Of a stretch of DNA of 64,000 bases, positions 1-8,921 are shown piece by piece. Location of the stretch: contig BGKB01000005.1 of the NCBI GenBank assembly GCA_003116975.1, positions 377,880-441,879 on the forward strand. The letters are read 5' to 3'. The position numbers and the translations under genes were made by a program. The notes below the pieces were generated by a model. That model saw only the letters and a list, made by a program, of their open reading frames with translations. It did not search any database and was not told the origin of the DNA. The number at the start of each line of letters is the position of its first letter. Position 1 is the stretch's first letter. This DNA is from Aurantiochytrium sp. KH105 (taxonomy: Eukaryota; Sar; Bigyra; Thraustochytrida; Thraustochytriidae).

Positions 1-849
1 AGTGTAGAATAGCATCATCGTTCCGCCAACGACCATGAAGGAGCTCCGCAAGCCAGAAACCAGATTCCCTGTCACCGACTTTTGCACTAGTTGCGTATCG
101 GTGGACAGCCGGTTGATGAGTTCGCCCGTACGGCTGCGGTCAAAGAAATGAAGGTCCTGCGCAAGGATGCTTGCAAAGAGTTGCTTTCTGAACCGCGCGA
201 TGAGACGCTCTCCTGCAACGTTGAGCATCGCCGTACGTCCGACAATGAGAGCGCCCTGGAAGATGAATAGACCCGTGAGCGTCCCGGCAACAAGCGTTGG
301 CGAAAGCCCCGTGGAGTCACTTAATGAAAGGTCAAGGATGCGGCCAATTGCTGCAGGAAAGACGAGTGAAATTGAGCTCGTTATCACTTGCGTTCCCATC
401 GAGGCGCCAATGAGCCGCGACTCGGGCGCAGCCATGCCGAGGATGCGGCGTAAGGCCGCCATGTTTTGCTCTCTCTCCTTGTCGTTATCTTTTGTTCCTT
501 CCGTCGTTTTTGGCTCGGATGCGGCGTCCTTGTCCTTGGTTGGCGTAGTCGTCGATGTCGAAGCTGCTCGAGCACCGAGGAGATTCCATGACGAGGTCGG
601 ATTTCTCACCAAAGGCATACCGTATGGGCGTAGAGATTGAGTCCTGTTCCAAAGACCACACGTCCTTGCAGTTGTCCCCCCGGCCATAGATCTCCATGGC
701 GTCGCTGGCTCTGCTGTCCATCTCGTCGCCGCTGTCCTCCTCGTCGTCCTCGTCGTCGTCCTCGTCGGCGCCGCCGCCCTCGACGTCGTGACGACGGAGG
801 CTTTTCTGGACGCCAGCCGCGTCGCCGTCACGGGGAGGTTGGTGCGCAT
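1..849 (-). CDS. ABCB10: Mitochondrial ABC half-transporter, ABCB10-like (5' part, truncated by window edge)
   Basis: An open minus-strand frame runs from an ATG at 849 to base 1 (283 codons, no stop), so only the N-terminal part is present. An in-frame TGA lies upstream and this is the first ATG after it, with A at -3. Residues 1-60 are rich in Arg, Thr, Ser and Ala with no acidic residue before about 47, as in a mitochondrial presequence. From about 130 the chain matches the ABCB10/Mdl1 transmembrane domain: helices near 145-170, 185-205 and 262-283, and the family motif FFDRSRTGELINRL at 235-248. The nucleotide-binding domain would lie outside the window. The family consists of inner-membrane half-transporters that dimerise and export matrix substrates linked to haem and redox metabolism. 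Bacterial-type or ABCB8-like half-transporters are less likely given the motif. Confidence 0.85.
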   Translation of the reverse strand, partial: MRTNLPVTATRLASRKASVVTTSRAAAPTRTTTRTTRRTAATRWTAEPATPWRSMAGGTTARTCGLWNRTQSLRPYGMPLVRNPTSSWNLLGARAASTSTTTPTKDKDAASEPKTTEGTKDNDKEREQNMAALRRILGMAAPESRLIGASMGTQVITSSISLVFPAAIGRILDLSLSDSTGLSPTLVAGTLTGLFIFQGALIVGRTAMLNVAGERLIARFRKQLFASILAQDLHFFDRSRTGELINRLSTDTQLVQKSVTGNLVSGLRSSFMVVGGTMMLFYT

Positions 850-2043
850 CGTGGCGGGAGGCTTTCGTCCGCGCGCCGCGCTCGGCCTTCGTCCGCGCGC
901 GCGCGCGCTTGGACCGTTTGCGCGGGGGCCGCGCGTCTCTCGCCCGCCGGAATAATGAACATGCCCTGGCCTGGCCCCGCCTGGCCGTCACCATCATGCG
1001 CCAAGATGGAGCACAGGGGGAAGGGAGATAGAGAGAGGCGAAGGGGGGTCAAGGGCGGATTTCCCCGCGTTCCCCGAGACTCGTGAGCAGCCTGCCTGCG
1101 GTGGCGGGGAGGCGAGATTGCGGTGGCCTGCGTGGCTCGGGGTTGCTCTTCGCGTATCGCGGTGCGTCGCGCGAGCAAGGAGTGGCTACGATACGTAGAC
1201 TCACTACGAGGTGAATCGGGGCGGAGGTTGGGCAAGAGTGTCCCGGGCGACGATGTCGGCGCTGCTGTCAGAGAGTAAGATTGGCCGGCTCCCGACCTAA
1301 GCCTGGTGCGAGCCTGGATCTTCTTGCATAGGAGCGGAGGCTTGCAGCCGCCGTGCTACTGGTATTCATTCGGAAGTGAGCAGGCCATCTAGGCTCGCAG
1401 GTCTACAGTCTTGCTTGGGAAAGACGGCGACCCTACCTGCCCCCCGCGTCGCAGAAGGGCCCAATTTCGCAGGTCCAGGTTCTAAGAAAGGCAATCTGTT
1501 TCTGGCAGACCCCCCAAGAGCGATGGTGGCCCAGACATGATTTGTCAGGAAAAGTCAAGTGAAGGAAGCCAGCAGAGCGCATTGCGGCGGTGACTTCCAA
1601 AGCCGTCGCGCTTGAGGTGATTGATTGAAAGATAGACCCCCCTCACACTAACACCGCACTCACGGTCAAGCCACGTAGTGATTCGATTCTGTTTCTCGCC
1701 CGACAAGGTATTGATCACGTCCGCATGTCACGAAAAGGGCAAGGGAGTCGCAGAAAAATCTAAAACCAATCGCAGCGGACCGCGCTCTCGAATTTTCATG
1801 ACACATACTGACAGTGTGAAGAGAGTGAGTAAGGGACAGTTCACGAGCCACCTTAATCCTACATTTTAAGGTGGGTAAAGGAGAGCTCTTTGAGAGCGGC
1901 GTGGCACTCTCGAGAGCGAGACGGGAAGAAAAAGCGAAGCAAGCAGAACAGGCGGAGCAGCGAGGAGCGAGGCGATCCAAAGCAAAACCAAAACCAAAAC
2001 TGACCAGGACACAACCAGAAGAACATCGGACACAAGGACAAGG
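850..2043. other. Divergent spacer between the ABC transporter and the small unknown gene
   Basis: No convincing gene. The part next to the transporter (about 850-1100) is extremely CpG-rich and includes a purine run near 1016-1047. Short frames occur on both strands without recognisable protein features. It presumably holds both promoters. Confidence 0.6.
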
Positions 2044-2571
2044 ATGGCTCCGTCCAGCGTCACCACGGCTACACACGCGCTTGATTTGGTCATGAGCGGC
2101 ACAGCGCCTCGAATGCCCACGCGGACCTATCGGAAGAAACACGCGGACCTCATTGCTGAAGCTACTGAGACAGGCCTCGCCGCTGCGAACGCCTACATTG
2201 ACAACAAGTGCGGTGCACGCGAGCGCTTTCACAACGCTCTATTGGAATGTATGCTTGGCGTTCTCGGGAACGATGGCATGAACTTGATGGCAGAGGATGC
2301 AGCAGAGACCATGCTTTGTCGGCTTTACTGTGCAGCGATCGACCGTGCGGGTCTCCTTCTCTGGACTGAAAATGATGGTGCCCACCAACGAAAAATTGAG
2401 CCCGTAGCCGCACTCCCAGACTTGCAGCGCGCACGTATCGCATACTCCTTTGTAGATATGCTGGCGACCCACAACAAAGACGAAAGGTACAAGACTCCGC
2501 TCACGGAGATGCAAAGCGCAATGGTGCAAACAGCCTCTGTTTTCACAACTATCAAGGACCTTCCAGTATAG
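2044..2571 (+). CDS. Hypothetical protein, 175 aa, not recognised
   Basis: ATG at 2044 has A at -3 and G at +4; the frame ends at a TAG (2569-2571). The product looks soluble, with no signal peptide or membrane helix. It has a Thr/Arg/Lys-rich start and an Ala/Leu-rich, probably helical centre (residues about 40-130). I do not recognise a family. The best evidence that it is coding is internal: its last ~31 codons are repeated just downstream, and four of the six differences across the repeated codons are silent in this frame. An overlapping minus-strand frame (1666-2232) lacks such support. The gene lies in a patch of duplications next to a membrane-protein relic, so it may itself be a lineage-specific or decaying copy. 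Confidence 0.5.
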   Translation: MAPSSVTTATHALDLVMSGTAPRMPTRTYRKKHADLIAEATETGLAAANAYIDNKCGARERFHNALLECMLGVLGNDGMNLMAEDAAETMLCRLYCAAIDRAGLLLWTENDGAHQRKIEPVAALPDLQRARIAYSFVDMLATHNKDERYKTPLTEMQSAMVQTASVFTTIKDLPV

Positions 2572-2690
2572 TAAGGTGAGAATCAAAGACGAAAGATACA
2601 AGACTCCACTCACGGAGATGCAAAGCGCGATAGTGCAAACAGCCTTTGTTTTCACAACCATCAAGGACCTTCCAGTATAGTAAAGGTGAA
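2475..2690 (+). repeat. Tandem duplication of the 3' end of the small gene, period ~109 bp
   Basis: Copy A (2475-2583) covers the last ~31 codons, stop and 3' flank of the small gene. Copy B (2584-2690) follows directly with about 90% identity or better. The second copy keeps the same codons, including the stop, but is out of frame with the first. Of the six codon differences, four are synonymous and two change the residue (Met to Ile, Ser to Phe). Confidence 0.9.
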
Positions 2691-2765
2691 AAACAAAGTT
2701 ACACCAGACTTTGCTCATAACAGTAAGATATGTTCTCAGGGAAGTAGTCATGTCAGTCATTCTCT

Positions 2766-3140
2766 CATACCATTTACTTGACAAGCACACTAACAGTTTA
2801 CGCTTTGCAGTACGCTTTTGGCTCGCGGATTGGCACCTCGAAATTTTCCTTTTTGTCGCAGCGCGGATGAACACCATAAATTTTCCAGCCGGGCACTGTT
2901 TCGCGATCCTTTTGTTTGTTCACAGCGCTCATCTTCATCTGTTTTTTCGCGAACAACATTATGTGCGGCCTTCTCGACGTTATCGTGAGCATCGTCCTCG
3001 TCGTTCCTCCCTTCTACATCGTGCTAGCTTCTCGTGAGGTATCTGGGAAGGTCATTGGGATGATTTTTAGGAAACTGGTGGAGGGGATTGTCCCATATTG
3101 GGAGCCCATGCGTGCCGTACTTAGAGGTGATGAAAAGGCC
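2766..3140 (+). pseudogene. Relic of the multi-pass membrane protein encoded at 4744-6186
   Basis: The translation matches an internal part of the intact protein at 4744-6186 in two successive frames. The first frame (about 2766-2920) has FWLADWHLEIF and NFPAGH, corresponding to FWLAGWSLQYF and VFPAGH. The second frame (about 2920-3140) has CFFANNI and SIVLVVPPFYIVL, corresponding to CFANNIT and SIVLVLPPFYILL. A small indel near 2920 separates the frames, and neither N- nor C-terminal parts are present. This is a truncated, frameshifted paralogue in the same orientation as the intact gene about 1.6 kb downstream. Confidence 0.85.
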
Positions 3141-4080
3141 TGCCGCCGCAGTATATTTGGCGTTATTGAGTTCGTGCTCGAGTGACTGAAAATACCCAAA
3201 TTTTGGGGCGTTTGCACAATCATCGTCTTTGATGATGCACAAAGCAAGATGAAGGTAGACACGAAGTCCGCGAGAAACAGCAAGAGCAAACATATTTGTG
3301 CATAGGCTAATCTAAGTTTGGCCTGGACTTATGGGTGTAGTAATAGGAAACGAGTTCTTGCAGCTCCGGGTGTAACGCGATTGCACCAGGTGCAGGAAGG
3401 CAATTGCATCAACGGGCCTGGTCGAAACACTCCTGAAGCAGCTTCCCTCCCAACATTAGTATCACTGAGAAGTCCAATCCTTTGATGTGGTTCAACACAT
3501 GGACACAGTCGGAGTGGACGACCGCTGGGCACCCCACAGCGCGGAATTGTGCGTGCAACCCCCCCCCCTCCCCACCCTAAAAAAAATCAAAAAAAAAAAA
3601 CGATATTTTGCCTTGCTTGAGATCGTAGGAGTTGCGCGTAGAACAGGAGTGCAAGGCGTAAAGGGGTGAAGCACACAGATCAATTTCATAACGACCGTGG
3701 CGAGACGTGAGATGCTAAATTGGGCCAACTATCTTCATAAGCGTCCGACGATTCCTGAATTTCATCCTCATCGCGAGGTTCTTCGTAGTTTGCAGCCTGT
3801 CACACCGGCCCCTAATTTCATCGCTATGTGCATCGTGGTTGTCCTTTCCATCTGCCGAAAGCGCATCTCGTAGCCTGCAGCAGCAGCAGCAGCAGCAGCT
3901 GCTGCAGCGCCATCGAGTAGACGCGTTCTGGCGTAAACAATAACGAACGCTTGGGAAGTCGGAGAGGGGCAGGCTTGGTCGGCCTAGGACTCTTTACTGT
4001 TAATACCCTGCGGGGCTTGGAAGACCCCGCGATCTGAAGTGCGTTTTTAGTCTAGTAGTTAATCTGAGAATGGCAGAGCG
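3141..4080. other. Gene-free spacer with homopolymer and CAG runs
   Basis: No supported gene. It contains a C-rich then A-rich run (about 3559-3600). A (CAG)8-type run at 3878-3900 is followed directly by CTGCTG (to about 3907), which can fold back on itself. The part from about 3930 resembles sequence around 4455-4540, so the repeat block downstream may begin here in degenerate form. Confidence 0.6.
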
Positions 4081-4640
4081 AAAGTCGGGCACGACTGCCG
4101 TGCCGAGCACCTCCACAGCGAAGAGTTGTGCACGCACCCATGCTAATTTTGCTCTTTTAACGAGAGTTGTGCACGAAGCGAGAATGTAGTAAGATAAAAT
4201 GAATTGATGTGCCTGATGTCAAAACGGTTTGCCCTTGCCACACCATCTGCAGCTGCTGCTGCAGCTGCAAAAGTCGGGCACGACTGCCGTGCCGAGCACC
4301 TCCACAGCGAAGAGTTGTGCACGCACCCATGCTAATTTTGCTCTTTTAACGAGAGTTGTGCACGGAGCGAGAATGTAAAATAAAATGGATTGATGTGCCT
4401 GATGTCAAAACGGTTTGCCGTTGCCACGCCAACAGTGCGTTCTACAGCTAGCCAAAGTAAGCACAGCATCCGGAAGGTCCGAGAGGGGCAGGCTCCGCTC
4501 GGGCTTACTTCTATAACCAGACAGTCTCAGAATGACAGAGCCAAAGTCGGGCATAACTGCCGTGCAAAGCAAAGAGTTGTGCACGCATTAAAGGGCCTCG
4601 CTTGAAACGAGATTTCAAGTTGTGCATCGAGTCGGAGTGA
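4081..4640 (+). repeat. Direct-repeat block upstream of the membrane gene (unit ~189 bp, third copy degenerate)
   Basis: Copy 1 begins at 4081 and copy 2 at 4270, giving a 189-bp period. They are nearly identical for about 165 bp. A third, shortened and diverged copy starts at about 4543 and runs to about 4640. Each full unit carries the string GAGTTGTGCACG twice, and copy 1 ends in a CTGCAG/CAGCTG-rich patch. The block ends about 100 bp before the start codon at 4744, so it may be part of that promoter. Confidence 0.85.
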
Positions 4641-4743
4641 AAAAAGGAAAGGTTTGAGGCGCCATTAGTGCGGCGGCCGCTGCAAACCTGCAACGCAGAT
4701 CTATCGGAGCGTTGATTCGGACAAGAGCATCGTGTTGAAGACA

Positions 4744-6186
4744 ATGACAGTAGAACCTCTGGATGTCGAGGTCGGGCACGAGGCCATCGCGGATGTCGCG
4801 CAGAAGGACCCTCCGCATCCGATCAACTGGAAAAAAGCGTACAAATGGGCTCTCTACGTGGAGGCTGTCATCAAGGTTGCGGCGACAGCCGCGCCACTGG
4901 TACTGGGATGCATGTCGCTCAAGGGGATTTTTGCGGAAGGTATAGTTATAGAGTATGAGAGAGACGATCAAGGCAACAAGGAAGATTATCATCTGCTCTG
5001 GGCAAATCTCGGAAAGATCGCCCTCCCTGCCATCACTCAATTGGGATACTATGTTGCTCTGTTGTATACAGTCCTCTTTGACGCGCAATTGACTTGCAAG
5101 TATGCAGGGGGACTGGCGCTGGGCATGCCCACGGTGAACGCTGCCGCGGGACTTCTTGTTGTGAGAACTGTCAGCACAATAATCGAGATTCATATTCTCG
5201 CCATTGACTCGTGGGCCGCGATCAACACGCTTCCTAGTGACTTTCTCATGACGAGCTCCACTGGCCTGGTAAATACAAGTGCCTCCATCGCCTCAAATAT
5301 ATTCAAGGTCACCTTCTACTTCACAAGCGCACTAACACTTTACGCTGCAGGACGCTTCTGGCTCGCGGGTTGGTCCCTCCAATATTTCTATCAAGAGAAG
5401 TTGCGGCCGGACACCATAGTATTTCCAGCCGGACACGGCTTCTTTCATGGGCTACTCTGGATCCTTTCAATGCCGGCGACCTTCGTCATCTGTTTCGCGA
5501 ACAACATCACGTTTGGCATTCTCAACTATGTCGCGAGCATTGTCCTCGTACTTCCTCCCTTCTACATCTTGCTAAAGTCTCGTGGGGTGCCTTCGAAGGA
5601 CATTCACAACATATTCTCTACAATGACGTGGGCTTTTCACCCAGAGTGGGGGATCGTCCTTCCCGCAGTTCTTCATGGGGGGTTGACCACCGTGGTTCTT
5701 GCTATTATGCTGACCCCGCCAATGTATATACACCACAGTACCCCCGATCTCCAGCTCTTCTTCATCTTCACCAACTCCATCTGTCTCGCTGTCTGGTTCA
5801 TTCCGTGTCTCGTCATCGTGTGGGGCTTTCTCATTGCCTATGGCACTCCGATCATATATGCGAATGCGACAGCAATCGTCGCAATACTTCAAGGTGCTGA
5901 GCCACCGGCGATCCTTATTGCGCTGGCTGTGCTTCGCGGCATTCGACTCGCTCTCACCATTTTTCGGACCTTTGTCAAGGCCCTGATTCATCGCCAGGTG
6001 ATGGAGCTCGTCGAGATCATCGTGTCTCTATTTTTGGTCACTATTCTTCGTCTCCTGCTCGAGATCATGGAGAAGCTTGAAATCGATTTTGAGGAGATGT
6101 CGCGCGAAGAAATGAAAGTCAAACTTGACGAGAAAGAACAGAATTTAATCCAACGCGGAGATTCGTTGAGTCGTGTGCTTTTTTGA
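4744..6186 (+). CDS. Multi-pass membrane protein, 480 aa, unrecognised family
   Basis: ATG at 4744 is the first in the frame; a GTG four codons earlier is not a likely eukaryotic start. The N-terminus (about 35 residues) is polar and acidic. It is followed by roughly eight to ten hydrophobic segments spread over residues 40-440, with a short loop carrying acidic residues near 70-85. The C-terminal 45 residues are charged (Glu/Lys) and probably form a cytosolic helix. Small conserved patches shared with the relic at 2766-3140 (FWLAGW, FPAGHG, CFANNI, LPPFYI) mark its better-kept core. I cannot assign it to a transporter or channel family, and no catalytic motif is visible. Direct repeats lie immediately upstream. 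It is probably a lineage-specific family with local gene birth and death. Confidence 0.75.
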   Translation: MTVEPLDVEVGHEAIADVAQKDPPHPINWKKAYKWALYVEAVIKVAATAAPLVLGCMSLKGIFAEGIVIEYERDDQGNKEDYHLLWANLGKIALPAITQLGYYVALLYTVLFDAQLTCKYAGGLALGMPTVNAAAGLLVVRTVSTIIEIHILAIDSWAAINTLPSDFLMTSSTGLVNTSASIASNIFKVTFYFTSALTLYAAGRFWLAGWSLQYFYQEKLRPDTIVFPAGHGFFHGLLWILSMPATFVICFANNITFGILNYVASIVLVLPPFYILLKSRGVPSKDIHNIFSTMTWAFHPEWGIVLPAVLHGGLTTVVLAIMLTPPMYIHHSTPDLQLFFIFTNSICLAVWFIPCLVIVWGFLIAYGTPIIYANATAIVAILQGAEPPAILIALAVLRGIRLALTIFRTFVKALIHRQVMELVEIIVSLFLVTILRLLLEIMEKLEIDFEEMSREEMKVKLDEKEQNLIQRGDSLSRVLF

Positions 6187-8828
6187 ATCATCTCTCAAAA
6201 GTGTTACACAGCGAGATGGCACGCAAGCACCTGGGTGGGCGCGCGTGAACGCGCAAGGTACGAAGCGTGCGCTACTCACAACCTTTGGCTACTCGCACAA
6301 AGAGGAAGAGTACCCACGCCGAGCAAAACAGAGATACTCGCCTGCATTCCTTGCCGATGCAACTGATGATGCGCAGCTGCTCGACTCAAACACCACCGCT
6401 CACGGCCTTCGCCTGAGAGTAGCTTCGGTAAGCATGGCTCTTCGCCAATTACATTTTCTGTGAACGGCGAACCGCGCGTCCGGAAGCATGTCATCAGAAA
6501 AGAAGGCAAGATGCGTGAAAAAACAGTACGCGCTAGAGAGATGATGACTCTCATGAAAGACAATAACCCAAATAAGTCCAATCGAGAGGTCCGGCGAAAG
6601 TTCCTGTGCTGTAGAGACTTGCTAGAAGAGTTTTAGTATGAGCTTGAGACGACAATCTTGTCGAACTAGGTAACTACTCGCCAAACCTAGGTATCACATT
6701 TATTATAGCACTTCTTTTATATCTCCCCTTTCCCGATAGAAACTTATGTTTGATGGAAAGAAGTGAGGACCAATATGCAATTGCCAGGGGCAGACTTGCA
6801 CTCGACAGGGTCTCTCACTGCAAATTTGGCCAACACTTTGTTGTGGAAGATCCTCATCTCTGAAGTCCTACTCGACCATTGCGCAGCTGCTAGCGGGAAT
6901 ATAATTGTACAATTTGTTGTGGGTTTCTCTGACTCCAAATGGTCAGGCCAAAATCCTGAGGGCAGAATGCTGTGTGTAGGGCTGTGCATCCTGCTTGGGG
7001 CCACGTTGCCAGCATAATCGCTACTTGGAGCTCTTGCTATTTATAGTGAGCTCGCTATACCCAGGAGGAGCCGGCAAGATGCAAATCAATTAAAGTTCAA
7101 GGAGCGGACGCACTATTTTAGATCTTGATGTCATGCGATCGGTGGATAAAATGGGTGAATACCTACAACATCAGTCAACGAGCAGGGTGTCAGCGAGACC
7201 GACATGCTCTCCTTCTCTACAGTCGTCCTGTATACTACAGACTCTTCTACAAAGGCTATGACACCGTAGGAAATAGCACGCTCAGCCCAGCAAGATCCCC
7301 TCGCAAGATCCGGTGCTTTTTCTTCTTATAATTCCAAAAAGCCGTGTCGATCTCAGCGTCGAGCGTCGGCGCTCAGCTCTCCGCCCTGGCAGCAGTTGCA
7401 GCTGCGAATCATGATGGCGACTCGCCAGGGGGTTCCTTTTGCCGCCGCGCCGGATCATCGCACGCGCGCCCAGACTCATTGAGTCAGGAACTCGGAGAAG
7501 CTCAAGGTTTCCCCCAATGATCGCGGGGTCATTCCTTTGTGTCCTGGAGTCCGTCGTGGCGTGGCCGCTATCTCCCGCCGCAAATGATCCGCGGCGGTCC
7601 TCCGTGCAGTGCAGTGCAGAGGCACAGTGGAATGCAGTGGAGCCGAGTGCAGCCACCTGCCACCGAGGAAGGATCGATCACCTGGCTGCAGTGTCTGATG
7701 GTATTACAGGCGGTCTTGATGAGAGAGAGTCACTGCGCGGGCACCGTCGGCCAGGACGGTCGGCGAATCCGAGTTTGTTCTGCGCGTTCACAACTTACAA
7801 AGTTCCCTTGGAGAGAGCTTTTGGAGCGAGGATCCCGACGCCCCGGTCGACATGGTCTGCCATGAACAGCGCCAATGCTCGTGGCCGCGCCAGAAGGGAG
7901 GGAGGGACCGGAGAAGCGCCAAATGTACTAACTAGCCTAGTCGGCCCCGATTCGACTCGTGTGCTCGAGCATTCCCGCCCTTTGAGCACTCGTGTCCTAT
8001 TTCGCTTCCGCATTCCATCTCGCCTCCGCACGGCATGCGCACCCATCTCTGCCTCGAGCAGAGCCTCGGCGGCTTGCGGTCGCTCCCACCGAGCGGCTTG
8101 CGGTCGCGATTTTTTCACCTCTGCAGCGCTCGGCGGGCGTGGCGAGCGCCGCACGCAAGAAGACCTCGCCAACTCGAGGGCGGAGGAGCCAAGCCCTCGG
8201 CCGCGCTGTGTAGGTGGAGGTCCGTCTCCGAGGCCGCGAGAGCATCACGGCATCATCGTCGTGTTCATCATCGGGGCGGATGGAGGGAGGGAGGGATGCT
8301 TGGACGCATGCAATGAATGAATGAATGAATGAATGAATGATCGAGCTCACGAGAGATAAACGACCCAAACCTCCGTGACCGCTCCCGGCGTTGCGTTGCG
8401 TGGCGATCGCCCGATCGATCGATCGAGCATGATCGATTACCTGGCCGCATCGCTCTCGCCAGCACCAAGATTCGCCGCGGCAAGCGCCCACTGCGCTGCG
8501 CTGCGCGTCGCTCCGCTGCAGCGCAGTCTAGCGTTGCCTAGCGGTCACAGCAGTCTCCGGCGCGGTGCTTGCTGCAGTGTAGCGTGCTTGCTCTGGCGGC
8601 AGAGACTCGCCAGCGACTGGGACGCGCGCGAAGCGTCCCACCGGTGAGCCTCAAGCGCGGTCCGGGCAGAGAGGTCCCGGGTTCTGCGCGGAAGGGGAGC
8701 AGCAGCAGCAGCAGTCTGTCGCTGAAGCTGCTGCTGGCGGCACTGCAGGACTGCGAGGGCGGAGCCCGGGCGGGCGGAGAAAGCAAATCGGAAACGAGCG
8801 AAGGCAAAGCTCGACATCGAAGAAGAAG
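6187..8828. other. Long gene-free spacer and catalase promoter region
   Basis: No convincing gene in 2.6 kb. The first kilobase is moderately AT-rich; from about 7330 the sequence becomes CpG-rich. Simple repeats include (AATG)7 at 8312-8341, a GATCGATCGATCGA block at about 8412-8425 and an AGC run near 8698-8713. Frames of 60-290 codons occur here on both strands, but their compositions look like translated GC-rich repeats. Confidence 0.6.
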
Positions 8829-8921
8829 AAGGCAAGGCAAGGCAAGGCAAAAGAAGGCAAGGCAAGGCAAGGCAAGGCAAAAGAAGGCAAGGCAAGGCAA
8901 GGCAAGGCAAGAGAAGGCAAG
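8829..8921 (+). repeat. AAGGC pentanucleotide array in the catalase 5' leader
   Basis: Runs of the unit AAGGC, broken by AAAG or GAG interruptions in three blocks, fill the last ~90 bp before the catalase ATG. The final unit abuts the start codon, so the array would be transcribed as a purine-rich leader. Confidence 0.9.

Noticed and set aside
1666-2232. 188-codon minus-strand frame opposite the small unknown gene
   Set aside because: Cys/Phe/Ser-rich with no family features; the silent-change pattern of the duplicated end supports the plus-strand frame instead.
6744-7017. Overlapping frames of about 85 codons on both strands
   Set aside because: No recognisable domain, no ATG start with family support; kept as gene-free spacer.
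7439-8320. 293-codon plus-strand frame in the spacer before catalase
   Set aside because: Low-complexity Arg/Ser/Pro/Ala composition typical of translated CpG-rich DNA, no motif, several competing frames of similar size on both strands.
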